64,000 nucleotides of DNA from Selenomonadales bacterium 4137-cl (GCA_032334055.1 JAUOZS010000001.1:2640501-2704500); one strand, 5' to 3'; counted from the stretch's first letter, positions 1 to 9,880 are shown. The notes: a model not told the origin generated them from the letters alone. Translations and numbers: made by a program.

Positions 1-210
1 GTCGCTCACGACGATCACCACCTTGTCGCCGGGCCCGAACACCTGCCGGAAAGGCGGCGAACCGACCGGCGCCGCCAGCGCGGCCAGCACTCCCGCCTTC
101 ATATCGGCCACCGGCCGGGTGGGGTTTGACCCGATGATATTCACCCGGTAATCAGCCGGTATCTCGAAAACTTCCTCGCGTTTGCCGTAGTGAACGCTAT
201 ACATGGTCAT
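1..210 (-). CDS. LarA-like nickel-dependent racemase, N-terminal fragment (runs off window)
   Basis: Only the first 70 codons are inside the window; the gene continues past position 1. The translation ends in GDKVVIVVSD, which matches the GEKVGIVVSD stretch of the full LarA at 38167-39462, so this is a second LarA-family (lactate or other 2-hydroxyacid racemase) gene. It follows glcF by about 66 bases on the same strand, so it is probably the third gene of the glcD-glcF operon. That fits a pathway in which one hydroxyacid enantiomer is racemised before oxidation. ATG at 210 is used; a second ATG lies at 204. The substrate cannot be told from the fragment, and the catalytic His and pincer Lys lie outside the window. 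Confidence 0.75.
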   Translation of the reverse strand, partial: MTMYSVHYGKREEVFEIPADYRVNIIGSNPTRPVADMKAGVLAALAAPVGSPPFRQVFGPGDKVVIVVSD

Positions 211-276
211 TCTGTTACCACACTCCGAAAGTTTATAGTATCGGCTCGGTTTCGCGACAGCCAACCGCAGCCGTCT

Positions 277-1551
277 CTACTTTTCTACCCCGTACGCGCG
301 GGCCAGCAGCTCAGCCGTGTGCAGCACCTCGCCCGCCACGCCCCGCTGATTCATCCCGTCGCGGATATGCATCATGCACATCGGGCAGCCCGTCACCACC
401 AACTCTGCGCCACTCGCCGCGATATCGTCCACCTTGTGGTCGTTGATCCTGCGCGACAGCTCGTAATGGGCGAGGCTGAAGCTGCCGGCCGCCCCGCAGC
501 AGCGCGCGGGCGCCTTCAGCTCCTTGAAGGTCAGCCCCGGCACGCCGGCGATCAGCTCGCGCGGCTGCCGCCTCACCCCCTGCGAGCGGGCCAGGTGGCA
601 GGAATCGTGATAAGTCGCCGTCGCCGCCAGCCCTTGCATCTCGGCCGTCAGACCCTCCTCGGCCAGGAACTCGGCGAAATCCTTCGTCTTCGCCGCCAGA
701 GCGGCGGCCTTCGCCGCGTACCCCGGCTCGCCGGCCAGCAGCGCCGCGTACTCCTTGCGGAGCGCCGCCCCGCACGACCCGCAGGCCGTAATCACCGCAT
801 CCGCCTCCAGGCCGGCGAACGTATCCACCGTCGCCCGTGCCAGCTCCACCGCCGTCGGCACGTCGCCGTTCACGTACACCGGCGTGCCGCAGCAGTGCTG
901 GCCGGCGGGAATGATCACCGCGATGCCGTTGCGCTTCAGCACCTCCACCACCGCCTCGCCGATCTGCGGATAAATATAATTGATCATGCAGCCGGTGAAA
1001 AACGCCACCGTCTTGCGGGGTTCAGCCACATCCACCCGCGCCGGCACCCGGCTGCGGAACGGCCGCGCGTCCACCGGCGACACCAGCCGCCGCATATCCA
1101 GCCCCATCGGCAGCCTGGGCAGCATCCCCTTGCCCCCCGGAGCCGGCCGCAGCAGCAGCCCCTGGAACATCGGCCCCATGCGCATCCCAAAATCGAACAG
1201 GCGGCGGTTCCTCAGCCCCAGGCGGAAAATCAGCTTCTTCAGAAGCGGCAGCCCTTTATCCTCGGCCAGCTTCCGCCGGGCCGCCAAAATCAGCTGATCG
1301 AGCTTAACACCGCTCGGGCAGTTCTCCTGGCACGCCTTGCACATCAGGCACCACGACATCCGTTCCTCGAAACCCGCGCCGGCCGCGTCCACGTCGCCGC
1401 GGATAACCGCCCGGATAAGGTTCACCTTGCCGCGGGCCACCGTCGACTCGGCCCCCAGCTCCCGAAAAACCGGGCATACCGACTGGCACGCCCCGCACTT
1501 GATGCACCGTATAACTTCCCTCTCCAGGTCGCTCCACTGCACAGCCCCCAC
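277..1551 (-). CDS. glcF: GlcF-like iron-sulfur subunit of glycolate/D-lactate oxidase
   Basis: This 424-aa protein has two ferredoxin-type [4Fe-4S] motifs (C16, C19, C22, C26 and C68, C71, C74, C78) followed by two CCG (heterodisulfide-reductase-like) domains with CCG at about residues 220-222 and 350-352. That is the layout of GlcF and of the Fe-S partner of bacterial D-lactate dehydrogenases, which pass electrons from the FAD subunit to the membrane pool or an electron-transfer flavoprotein. It starts 3 bases after glcD stops, so the two are translationally coupled. The start is GTG at 1551, with another in-frame GTG at 1542 that has better spacing to the G-rich ribosome site. Glycolate and D-lactate cannot be separated by sequence; the larA-like gene downstream favours lactate. 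Confidence 0.88.
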   Translation of the reverse strand: MGAVQWSDLEREVIRCIKCGACQSVCPVFRELGAESTVARGKVNLIRAVIRGDVDAAGAGFEERMSWCLMCKACQENCPSGVKLDQLILAARRKLAEDKGLPLLKKLIFRLGLRNRRLFDFGMRMGPMFQGLLLRPAPGGKGMLPRLPMGLDMRRLVSPVDARPFRSRVPARVDVAEPRKTVAFFTGCMINYIYPQIGEAVVEVLKRNGIAVIIPAGQHCCGTPVYVNGDVPTAVELARATVDTFAGLEADAVITACGSCGAALRKEYAALLAGEPGYAAKAAALAAKTKDFAEFLAEEGLTAEMQGLAATATYHDSCHLARSQGVRRQPRELIAGVPGLTFKELKAPARCCGAAGSFSLAHYELSRRINDHKVDDIAASGAELVVTGCPMCMMHIRDGMNQRGVAGEVLHTAELLARAYGVEK

Positions 1552-1554
1552 CCC

Positions 1555-2931
1555 CTAAACCAACTCGGGGTTGAGGATATTGTTCGGGTCGAGCGCCCGT
1601 TTGATGGCCCGCATCGCCATCATGCCGCCCTCGCCAACCTCCAGCGGCAGATACTTCTTCTTCACCAGGCCGATACCGTGCTCGCCGGTCAGCGTCCCGT
1701 CCATCGCCAGCGTCGCCCGGAAAATCTCCTCGGCCGCCTTCTCCACCCGCGCCATCTCGTCCCTGTCCCGCTCGTCCGTCAGGATGGTGGCGTGCAGGTT
1801 GCCGTCGCCCGCGTGGCCGAGCACCGCGATAATGATATCGAACTTATCCGCGATCGCGCGGATAATCCGCACCATTTCCGGGATCTTGTCGCGCGGCACC
1901 GTGCAATCCTCGCCGATGATCGTCGGCCGCACCCGGGAAACGGCCGCGAACGCCGCCCGGCGGGCTACCCACAGCTCGTCCGCCTCCTTAGCGTCCCTGG
2001 CCACCTTCACCGTCGCCCCCTGCTCGCGGCAGATGCCCTCGATGATGCCGACCTGCTTGTCCAGCACTTCTTTGTCGCCGTCCACCTCGATCAGCAGCAC
2101 CGCCTCCGCCTCCACCGGCAGGCCGACATTCACCGCCGCCTCGATGTTGCGGATATAGATATTATCGAGCAGCTCCAGCGTCGTCGGTATGACCCCGGCC
2201 ATGAACACCCGGGCCACCGTCTCCGCCGCCTTCTCCATATCGTCAAAAATCGCCAGCATCGTCTTCTTCGCCTCGGGCAGCGGCAGCAGCTTCACGATCA
2301 CCTTCGTCACCACCCCCAGCGTCCCCTCCGAGCCCGTCATCAGCCGGGTAAGGTCGTAACCGGCCACGCACTTCATCGTCCGCGCCCCCGTCTTGATGAT
2401 CTCACCCGTCGGCAACACCACCTCGAGACCGAGGACATAATCCCGCGTCACGCCGTACTTTGCGCCGCGCGGCCCGCCGGCGCACTCCGCCACGTTGCCG
2501 CCCATCGTCGAAAACGCCTTGCTCGCCGGATCGGGGGGATAAAAAAGGCCGAGCTTCTCCACCTCGGTCTGGAATTCGGCGGTAATCACCCCCGCCTCCA
2601 CCTCGGCGACCATATTCTTGCGATCGATCCCCACGATCTTATTCAGCCGCGTCAGCACCATCACCAGCGCCCCGGCGCAGGGGATGCTGCCGCCGCTCAC
2701 ATTCGACCCCGCCCCGCGCGGGATGACGGGGAACTTATACTCGTTCGCCAGCTTCAGCAGGGCGGAAACCTCGGCCGCGCTGCCCGGATAAGCCACCAGA
2801 GCCGGCATCCCCTCCTTGCCCGCCGTCACCGCCGACGCGTCGTACGTATAACAATACCGGTCCTCGAACCTGTCAAACACGTGCTCAGCCCCGACGATGC
2901 CCTTAACCGCCGCAACAACCGTCTGCTCCAT
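1555..2931 (-). CDS. glcD: GlcD-like FAD-linked oxidase (glycolate/D-lactate dehydrogenase subunit)
   Basis: The 458-aa protein has an N-terminal FAD-binding_4 (PCMH-type) domain, with RGAGSNVSGG and the downstream GGNVAECAGG stretch typical of GlcD, and a C-terminal FAD-oxidase domain with HAGDGNLH and GEHGIG motifs. It oxidises a 2-hydroxyacid to the 2-oxoacid and passes electrons to GlcF. ATG at 2931 is preceded by GGAGG at 9 bases. It is the first gene of the operon glcD-glcF-larA-like; the IclR gene lies upstream on the same strand, separated by a terminator at 3077-3109. D-lactate is the more likely substrate given larA-like genes here and at 38 kb. Confidence 0.9.
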   Translation of the reverse strand: MEQTVVAAVKGIVGAEHVFDRFEDRYCYTYDASAVTAGKEGMPALVAYPGSAAEVSALLKLANEYKFPVIPRGAGSNVSGGSIPCAGALVMVLTRLNKIVGIDRKNMVAEVEAGVITAEFQTEVEKLGLFYPPDPASKAFSTMGGNVAECAGGPRGAKYGVTRDYVLGLEVVLPTGEIIKTGARTMKCVAGYDLTRLMTGSEGTLGVVTKVIVKLLPLPEAKKTMLAIFDDMEKAAETVARVFMAGVIPTTLELLDNIYIRNIEAAVNVGLPVEAEAVLLIEVDGDKEVLDKQVGIIEGICREQGATVKVARDAKEADELWVARRAAFAAVSRVRPTIIGEDCTVPRDKIPEMVRIIRAIADKFDIIIAVLGHAGDGNLHATILTDERDRDEMARVEKAAEEIFRATLAMDGTLTGEHGIGLVKKKYLPLEVGEGGMMAMRAIKRALDPNNILNPELV

Positions 2932-3076
2932 CCTTTGCTACCTCCGTTTTTCCGTTCCGCCAGTCAGAACGCCGTGCCGAATTTGTCCACTCCCGGCGAG
3001 CATATTTCCTTCCTAGTTCAATACATAATGTAATTTTCCTTCCCGCAAGGACAAAGCAATTTTTTTCTGCCCCCAT

Positions 3077-3109
3077 AACAAAAACCAGCCCTCCATGCGA
3101 AAGGCTGGT
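3077..3109 (-). terminator. Rho-independent terminator after the IclR gene
   Basis: On the minus strand a stem ACCAGCC / GGCTGGT is followed by TTTTTG. It lies between the IclR stop and the glcD start, so the two genes are probably separate transcription units. Confidence 0.75.
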
Positions 3110-3137
3110 AAGTAAGCGTACCGAAAAACGACCGAGG

Positions 3138-3911
3138 TTACCCGAGACTGGACGAAATCGCCCGCGTCGTCCTCATCACCTCGGCTGCGATCTCCTCGAA
3201 CCTCGCCCGCACCCTCGTCGTCGGGCCCGACAGGCTGAGGGCGGCGATGATGCCGGCGTGGCGGTCCAAAATCGGTCCGGCGACGCACGTCAGGCCGAGT
3301 TCCAACTCCTCGTCGTCCACAGCGTAGCCCTGGCGCCTGATCGTCTCCAACTCCGCCAGCAGTGCGTCCCACGAGCAGATCGTCTTATCGGTGAACGCCG
3401 GCAGCGGATTGCCGACAAACCTCTCCAGATAACTGCGCGGGCTGAAAGCGATCAGGCACTTGCCCACCGCCGCGCTGTGGCAGGCGGCGCTCGACCCCAC
3501 CGGCGGCGTCAGGCTGAGCACCTGCTGCCGGCCCTGAATCTTGTCGATGATGATATGCTTCGGATATGTCAGCGCGCTCTTGTCCAGGATGGAAATATGC
3601 ACCACCTCGTCGAACCGCTCCGACAGCTCCTTCGCGAAAGGATAGGCGATATTCTTCAACGGCAGACGCTCGCGGATCAGCATCCCCAGCGAATACAGGC
3701 GGATGCCCAGCCAGTACTTGCCGTTATCGGGGTTCTGCTGCACGAAGCCCTTGGCCTCCAGCGTCGCCAGCGTCCGGTGGACGGTGCTCTTATAAATGCC
3801 GAGCACAGAGCCGATCTGCGTCACACCCATCTCCTTGCCCTCCTGCTGGAGCAGCAGCAGGATATCCAGCGCCCGGTCGATGGAATTGATAAGTTCGTTG
3901 TCGCCGGCCAT
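3138..3911 (-). CDS. IclR-family transcriptional regulator
   Basis: This is a 257-aa IclR protein. A winged helix-turn-helix covers about residues 8-65 (SIDRALDILLLL, then STVHRTLATLEAKGF) and is followed by the GAF-like effector domain with the conserved AACHSAAVGKCLIAF region. IclR proteins usually control a neighbouring catabolic operon, here most likely glcD-glcF-larA directly downstream; this is inference. The open frame extends to 3977, but ATG at 3911 has a strong GGGAGGG ribosome site 6 bases upstream and gives the usual family length, so it is taken as the start. The DUF1259 gene is divergent. Confidence 0.9.
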   Translation of the reverse strand: MAGDNELINSIDRALDILLLLQQEGKEMGVTQIGSVLGIYKSTVHRTLATLEAKGFVQQNPDNGKYWLGIRLYSLGMLIRERLPLKNIAYPFAKELSERFDEVVHISILDKSALTYPKHIIIDKIQGRQQVLSLTPPVGSSAACHSAAVGKCLIAFSPRSYLERFVGNPLPAFTDKTICSWDALLAELETIRRQGYAVDDEELELGLTCVAGPILDRHAGIIAALSLSGPTTRVRARFEEIAAEVMRTTRAISSSLG

Positions 3912-4107
3912 GTCATCCCTCCCAGGTTTAGCCTCCGCCGCTCGGCCGGGCCTTTTCCTAAAGAGTAGCATAAACATTCCTCATCATGCAACCTCTCGGT
4001 ACCGGTAGCACGAAGTATCGCCTGCGTTCTTCCCCGCTCACCCGCGTTCACATAACCTCTTCATCGCCCATAATATATACTGAAAACCTATACGGGAGAT
4101 GATCAGC

Positions 4108-4569
4108 TTGCCCAAAAACAATAAAAACAACGCCGTCGCCGCCTACGTCGCTGGCGAAATCGCCAACAACGCCAGCGTCTGCCGTCAATTCGCCCGCATC
4201 CTCGGCGGCACCATCGTCGACTCCTCGGCGACCGCCTGCGTCGTCGCGCGTCCGCGCCCCGAGCTTTCCCCCGTCATCCTCGGCCGGCCTTACCAAGCGG
4301 CCGCCATGTTCTCATACCAGTCGCCCGATGTCAACGGCAACACCCTGAACACCGGCGAAGTAATGGTCCTCCAGCGCGAGGTCAACCCCTTCATCGATGC
4401 CCTACGGGAGAATGACATCCTCGTCGCCACCGTCCAGACCCACTGGCTGTTCGACCGGCCGCGCCTGATATCCGTCCACTTCGAAAACGTCGGCGACCCG
4501 CTCGGCTTCGCCGAAGCCGTCGCGGACGCCTTCACCGCGCTCACCGGCCGCGCCGGCGACGACGAATAG
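4108..4569 (+). CDS. DUF1259 (LppY/LpqO-type) protein
   Basis: A protein of about 153 aa made of a single DUF1259 domain, recognised from the ARILGG opening, the conserved VQTHWLFDRPRL segment and the following HFE. The function of the family is unknown. No signal peptide is seen, whereas many relatives are secreted two-domain proteins. The frame opens with ATG at 4099, but the GGGAG ribosome site abuts that ATG; TTG at 4108 has 9-base spacing and is preferred. A strong terminator follows. It is divergent from the IclR gene, so shared control is possible but not shown. Confidence 0.75.
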   Translation: MPKNNKNNAVAAYVAGEIANNASVCRQFARILGGTIVDSSATACVVARPRPELSPVILGRPYQAAAMFSYQSPDVNGNTLNTGEVMVLQREVNPFIDALRENDILVATVQTHWLFDRPRLISVHFENVGDPLGFAEAVADAFTALTGRAGDDE

Positions 4570-4591
4570 CCCCGCCACAGACACTAACGTC

Positions 4592-4625
4592 AAAAAGCCC
4601 TTCGGCCTTCGTCGAAGGGCTTTTC
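4592..4625. terminator. Bidirectional terminator between the DUF1259 gene and ggt
   Basis: The stem AAGCCCTTCG / CGAAGGGCTT has an A-run on one side and a T-run on the other, so it can stop both the plus-strand DUF1259 transcript and the minus-strand ggt transcript. Confidence 0.85.
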
Positions 4626-4648
4626 CTGTTATCCGGACAATTCCGGTC

Positions 4649-6259
4649 CTACCAGGCCGCCACCGTTCCGTCCGTCCGCGGCTCCGAGCCGCCGGCCAGC
4701 ACGCCGGCGGCGTCGCGCCAGATAATCTGCCCCCGGCCCATCGCCAGATTGCCCACCGAGCGGCGGATATCGTGGCCGCGCCTGGCCAGCGCCTCCGCGA
4801 CCGCCTCCGGGAACTGATGCTCGACCTCGAAGGTTTTGCCCCGCGTCCACTGCCAGCGGGGCGCGTCGAGGGCCGCCTGGGGGTTGAGCCCGAAATCCAC
4901 GGTGTTCATGACCATCTGGAGGTGCCCCTGGGGCTGCACGAACGCCCCCATCACCCCGAAGGGGCCGACCGCCCGGCCGTCCTTGGTGAGAAAACCGGGG
5001 ATGATGGTGTGATACGGCTTTTTCCCCGGCTCAAGGCAATTGGCGTGGTCCGGGTCGAGCGAGAAATTGCACCCCCGGTTGTGCAGGGCGATGCCGGTGC
5101 CGGGCACAACGAGCCCGGACCCGAACCCCATGTAATTGCTCTGGATATACGACACCATGTTGCCGGCGGCGTCGGCGGTCGCCAGATATACCGTGCCTCC
5201 CCGGGGCGGCGATCCCGGCGCCGCGGCGAGAGCCTCGCGGCCGATGAGCCGGCGCCGCTCGTCGGCGTAGGCGTCCGACAGCAGCTCCGCCACCGTAACC
5301 CTCATCTTTCGCGGGTCGGCGATGAAGGCCAAACCGTCGGCGAACGCCAGCTTGACGGCCTCGAACTGTTTGTGATAAGTCTCGACCGCGTCCTTCGCGC
5401 CCGGATCGAAATCGAACCCCTTGAGGATATTCAGCGCCAGCAGCGTCACCAGGCCGTGTCCGTTGGGGGGGATCTCCCAGACCCCGTAGCCGCGGTAATT
5501 CACGCCGATGGGCTCCACCCACTCGGGGCTGTAGCCGGCCAGATCGTCCGCCCCCAGGTACCCGCCCGAGCTTTTCGCGAACGCGACCGTCCGCTCCGCC
5601 AGCTCCCCCCGGTAAAAATCCTTCGCCCCGGACTCGGCGATGCGGCGCAGCGTCCGCCCGTGGTCAGGCGACCGCCATACCTCCCCGGCGCGCGGCGCCC
5701 GGCCGCCCGGCGCGAAGGTATCGAACCACGGCCGGAACTCCTCCCCACCGGCCGCGGCGAACCGCCGGCGCCCCTGTTCCCACAGCCGGCTGCACACCGG
5801 CGACACGGGATACCCCGCCTCGGCATACTCCACCGCCGGCTGCAGCGCCTCGGACAACGTAAGGCTGCCGAACCGTTCCGCCAGTGCCGCCCAGGCCGCC
5901 GGCGCACCCGGAACGGTGACGCCCAGCCAGCCGTCGGGAGGTATCTCCCGGCAGCCCCGCTTCGTCACCGCGTCGATGGTAAGGGCCGCGGGCGCCGGGC
6001 CGCTTGCGTTCAGGCCGTAGAGCCTGCCCTGGCTCCATACCAGCGCGAACGCGTCGCCGCCGATGCCGTTCGAAGTCGGCTCGACAACGGTCAGGCAGGC
6101 CGCCGCGGCAACCGCCGCATCGATCGCGTTGCCGCCCCGGCGCAAGACCGCCAGCCCGGCCGCGGCCGCCAGCGGCTGCGACGTGGCCACCATGCCGTTC
6201 CGCGCGTAGACCACGCTCCGCCGCGACGGATAAGGATAATACAACGCGTCAAAATCCAT
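4649..6259 (-). CDS. ggt: Gamma-glutamyltransferase family protein
   Basis: A 536-aa Ntn-hydrolase of the GGT family. The large-subunit start (NGMVATSQPLAAAAGLAVL), the IGGDAF motif and a probable autocatalytic nucleophile Thr356 (in GGTVYLAT, aligned to the TTHxSVVD motif) are visible. After the nucleophile come GNMVSYIQSN and FGSG. GGTs hydrolyse gamma-glutamyl bonds in glutathione or poly-gamma-glutamate and act outside the membrane or in the cytoplasm. No clear signal peptide is seen, so a cytoplasmic GGT-like hydrolase is likely. The frame extends to 6451, but ATG at 6259 has GGGAGAT at good spacing and begins the conserved region. It is the last gene of a run with the M20 amidohydrolase and YfcC carrier, which suggests peptide or amino-acid conjugate use. 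Confidence 0.88.
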   Translation of the reverse strand: MDFDALYYPYPSRRSVVYARNGMVATSQPLAAAAGLAVLRRGGNAIDAAVAAAACLTVVEPTSNGIGGDAFALVWSQGRLYGLNASGPAPAALTIDAVTKRGCREIPPDGWLGVTVPGAPAAWAALAERFGSLTLSEALQPAVEYAEAGYPVSPVCSRLWEQGRRRFAAAGGEEFRPWFDTFAPGGRAPRAGEVWRSPDHGRTLRRIAESGAKDFYRGELAERTVAFAKSSGGYLGADDLAGYSPEWVEPIGVNYRGYGVWEIPPNGHGLVTLLALNILKGFDFDPGAKDAVETYHKQFEAVKLAFADGLAFIADPRKMRVTVAELLSDAYADERRRLIGREALAAAPGSPPRGGTVYLATADAAGNMVSYIQSNYMGFGSGLVVPGTGIALHNRGCNFSLDPDHANCLEPGKKPYHTIIPGFLTKDGRAVGPFGVMGAFVQPQGHLQMVMNTVDFGLNPQAALDAPRWQWTRGKTFEVEHQFPEAVAEALARRGHDIRRSVGNLAMGRGQIIWRDAAGVLAGGSEPRTDGTVAAW

Positions 6260-6299
6260 ACAATCTCCCTCTCTTCGGGTCAGCCGTCCACGGTCGCGC

Positions 6300-6479
6300 T
6301 CACCGCGCCGGACGCCTGTCTGTACTCTCTCCGGTGCTATTCCACGGCCCCTTCGCCTTTCCCTCCCGGCGCGCGCCACACTGCCCGCAGATTTCCCCGC
6401 GCCCCGCAAACCGGCGCTTCTTTCGGCAGGGCCAACACGGAAAAAAGTCACCCTTGCGGATGACCTCTTCCGAAATCAA
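6300..6479 (-). CDS. Candidate 59-aa double-CXXC small protein
   Basis: An open frame fills the space between the carrier gene (stop at 6512) and ggt (start at 6259). It starts at TTG 6479, with GAGGGTG about 8 bases upstream. It encodes CWPC, a 12-residue basic spacer (KKRRF...), then CGQC, a possible single zinc-ribbon knuckle. Length, position and spacing fit a real gene, but the start is weak and no family is recognised. It could equally be non-coding spacer. Confidence 0.35.
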   Translation of the reverse strand: MISEEVIRKGDFFPCWPCRKKRRFAGRGEICGQCGARREGKAKGPWNSTGESTDRRPAR

Positions 6480-6511
6480 TAATTGACACCCTCGGGGAAT
6501 AGCGCATGTCT

Positions 6512-7915
6512 CTATGCCGGTCCCCACTTCATCAACTGCAGGACGGTAATCGCCACGAACGCCAGCACGAGCTGCACCACCAGGAACGGCCAGAACCATT
6601 TCACATACCGTTCATACGAAATACCGGCTATCCCCAGGCAGCCCATAACCACGCCGGCCGTCGGCATAATGCAATTGGTGAAGCCGTCGCCGAACTGGAA
6701 AGCCTGGGTGGCCACCTGGCGTGTAATCCCGGTCAGATCGGCCAGCGGGACCATGATCGGCATAACGGTGACCGCCTGCCCCGACCCGGACGGGATGAAA
6801 AAGTTGATGATAATATTCGCCGCCAGCATCATGTTCGCTCCCAGCACCGGCCCCATCTGCGCGATCGGCATCGACAGATAATGGATGATCGAATCGATGA
6901 TCCTGCCGTCCGACATGACCACAGAGATCGCCCGCGCCATGCCGATGACAAACGCCGCGTAAACCATCGTGCCGCAGCCTCTTACGAAGGCGGTTGCCGT
7001 CCCGGTCACTCCCAGGCCGCCGACGATGCCGCTCAAAACCGCCATCATGAAGAAGATGACCGAATAATCGCGGATACCCCACTTCAGCTTCAGCGAGCCG
7101 TAAATGATCGCCGCAAAGCCGATGAAAGCGATCGCCGCGCAGAGCATGTGCCGCCAGGTCAGTTGCTCCTCTTTCTCGTTCCCCGCCGCCTGAGCGTCGG
7201 CCGCCGCCATTTTCCCGGGCTCGTACGTCAGGCTCTGCGTGGGATCGGCCTTGATTTTCCGGCAGTACATATACACGAACCCGAAAGTCAGCGCCAGGTT
7301 CACCACATGGAACAGCACGCGCACACCCATGCCGGAAAACATCGGCAACTGAGCAACCGAATGGGCGATGCCCACCGTGAACACATTGCCCCAACCCACG
7401 TTGAAACCGGCGTACGCCCCGAGATAAATCATGCCGAAGCCGACCACCTCGTCATAGCCGAGCGCCTTGGACAGCATCAGGCCGATCGGCATCAGCGCGA
7501 CGACCGGATTGGCGAAAACGCCCGTAGCCCCGCCGATCGACATGATCGTCATCACCAACCCGACGGCGAACATCTCGCGCCCTTTCAGCCCGCGGACGAT
7601 GCGTCCCAGGCCGATGCGGATCGTGCCGGTCTGCTCCAGAATATGGATAGCGCCGCCGACGAAAAAGACCATGAAGATCATGACGGCGGCCTGTTCCCAG
7701 CCCTTGACCACAGCCAGGAAAACTTCCCAGAATCCCTGCGGATGAGCCGGCACAACATGGTACGACCCGGCCACGACCTTAGTGATAGTGCCCTCCTTCA
7801 CGCGGGTGAACTGGCCCGCGGGCACAATCCAGGTCAGGATAGCCATAAAAACGGTAATCATGAACATGAGAGCAAACACATGCGGAAACTTAAACCCAAG
7901 CTTTTTCTCCGCCAC
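6512..7915 (-). CDS. YfcC/DcuC-superfamily membrane carrier
   Basis: A 467-aa integral membrane protein with about 11-12 hydrophobic segments. It begins with the FPHVFALMFMITVFMAILTW helix and carries the conserved SIGGATGVFANPVVALMPIG region of the YfcC family (PF03606). Members are anaerobic C4-dicarboxylate or basic amino-acid/peptide carriers. Clustering with an M20 amidohydrolase and a GGT suggests uptake of an amino-acid derivative rather than a dicarboxylate (inference). The start is GTG at 7915, 8 bases after GGGGAGG. The M20 gene ends 26 bases upstream, so they are co-transcribed. Confidence 0.85.
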   Translation of the reverse strand: MAEKKLGFKFPHVFALMFMITVFMAILTWIVPAGQFTRVKEGTITKVVAGSYHVVPAHPQGFWEVFLAVVKGWEQAAVMIFMVFFVGGAIHILEQTGTIRIGLGRIVRGLKGREMFAVGLVMTIMSIGGATGVFANPVVALMPIGLMLSKALGYDEVVGFGMIYLGAYAGFNVGWGNVFTVGIAHSVAQLPMFSGMGVRVLFHVVNLALTFGFVYMYCRKIKADPTQSLTYEPGKMAAADAQAAGNEKEEQLTWRHMLCAAIAFIGFAAIIYGSLKLKWGIRDYSVIFFMMAVLSGIVGGLGVTGTATAFVRGCGTMVYAAFVIGMARAISVVMSDGRIIDSIIHYLSMPIAQMGPVLGANMMLAANIIINFFIPSGSGQAVTVMPIMVPLADLTGITRQVATQAFQFGDGFTNCIMPTAGVVMGCLGIAGISYERYVKWFWPFLVVQLVLAFVAITVLQLMKWGPA

Positions 7916-7940
7916 AAAAAAACCTCCCCTTCTATCTACA

Positions 7941-9107
<1,167 letters not shown>

Positions 9108-9398
9108 AGTACCTCCGCTTTGTCGCAGGCTTCAATAAAAAGCCTTGCTCGAACTTGTACCGGCAAAATCGTCTTTCAGGACAAACTTTCGCCAAGTACA
9201 ACATCAGTTAATTTTGCCGGCTATTATAGGGGTATTTTACCATTTAGCCCCTCTAATTTCTATCAATTATATTTTTTTCAGGCTATAGCAACTACCGATA
9301 CCCCCCCCCCGGGGAAAAACAACTCACCGCTTACGGCCTAATGCCAGCTTCCTGGAAAATACGAATAAGATCTAGCTGCTGACCCTTGGCAATAAAGC

Positions 9399-9427
9399 AA
9401 AAAAACGCAGGCTAGAATAACCTGCGC
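9399..9427 (-). terminator. Second terminator downstream of the tRNA cluster
   Basis: On the minus strand the stem CGCAGG / CCTGCG runs into a T7 tract. Confidence 0.7.
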
Positions 9428-9441
9428 TTTTCCTTGGTTGC

Positions 9442-9460
9442 GTACTGGTGTCACCAGTAC
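9442..9460. repeat. Perfect 19-bp palindrome
   Basis: GTACTGGTG-T-CACCAGTAC is a perfect 9-1-9 inverted repeat between two tRNA-cluster terminators. It has no T-run, so it could be an operator or part of a processed RNA; its role is unknown. Confidence 0.5.
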
Positions 9461-9469
9461 CGTCTATTA

Positions 9470-9518
9470 AAATAAAAACAAGGGTTTGCCCAACTTGAAG
9501 CAAGTCGGCGAACCCTTG
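9470..9518 (-). terminator. Terminator directly after tRNA-Leu
   Basis: On the minus strand CAAGGGTTCGCC pairs with GGCAAACCCTTG across a 16-nt loop and is followed by TTTTTATTTT, 10 bases beyond the tRNA-Leu CCA end. Confidence 0.8.
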
Positions 9519-9528
9519 AATTAGTAAC

Positions 9529-9614
9529 TGGTGCGGGCGAAGGGACTTGAACCCCCACGGTTTTACCCAACGGATCCTAAGTCCGTCGCGTCTGCCAGTT
9601 CCGCCACGCCCGCA
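9529..9614 (-). tRNA. tRNA-Leu (UAG)
   Basis: An 86-nt tRNA with a long variable arm. Acceptor TGCGGGC pairs with GCCCGCA and CCA is encoded. The anticodon loop CTTAGGA gives anticodon UAG. It is the last member of the His-Gln-Lys-Leu cluster. Confidence 0.97.
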
Positions 9615-9631
9615 TGTCCAAACATAGAAAA

Positions 9632-9707
9632 TGGTGACCCACGATGGACTCGAACCATCGACACCCTGATTAAAAGTCAGGTGCTCTACCGACTGAGCTA
9701 GTGGGTC
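9632..9707 (-). tRNA. tRNA-Lys (UUU)
   Basis: A 76-nt tRNA with acceptor GACCCAC / GTGGGTC, anticodon loop CTTTTAA (anticodon UUU), a TTCGAGT T-loop and an encoded CCA. Confidence 0.97.
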
Positions 9708-9713
9708 ACATTT

Positions 9714-9789
9714 TGGCAGGGGCGGCTGGACTCGAACCAACGCATGACGGAGTCAAAGTCCGTTGCCTTACCGACTTGGCTACGCCCCT
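9714..9789 (-). tRNA. tRNA-Gln (UUG)
   Basis: A 76-nt tRNA with acceptor AGGGGCG / CGCCCCT, anticodon loop CTTTGAC (anticodon UUG) and an encoded CCA. Confidence 0.97.
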
Positions 9790-9803
9790 GTGTATTGATT
9801 TAG

Positions 9804-9880
9804 TGGGGTGACTGGAGGGGATCGAACCCTCGAATACCGGAGCCACAATCCGGCGTGTTAACCACTTCACCACAGCCACC
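9804..9880 (-). tRNA. tRNA-His (GUG)
   Basis: A 77-nt tRNA with the extra G-1 (position 9880) characteristic of tRNA-His, acceptor GTGGCTG / CAGTCAC, anticodon loop TTGTGGC (anticodon GUG) and an encoded CCA. It is the first of the four tandem tRNAs. Confidence 0.96.

Larger units (their letters stand above)
9108..9528. other. Intergenic region with two minus-strand terminators, a palindrome and a C10 run
   Basis: No gene is visible. The region holds the M20 promoter side (9108-9260, AT-rich), a C10-G4 run at 9301-9314, two minus-strand terminators below the tRNA cluster, and a perfect 19-bp palindrome at 9442-9460. Confidence 0.6.

Noticed and set aside
190..3033. A 947-aa plus-strand frame
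   Set aside because: It is the antisense of glcF and glcD; His/Arg/Pro-rich with no domain, an artefact of high GC.
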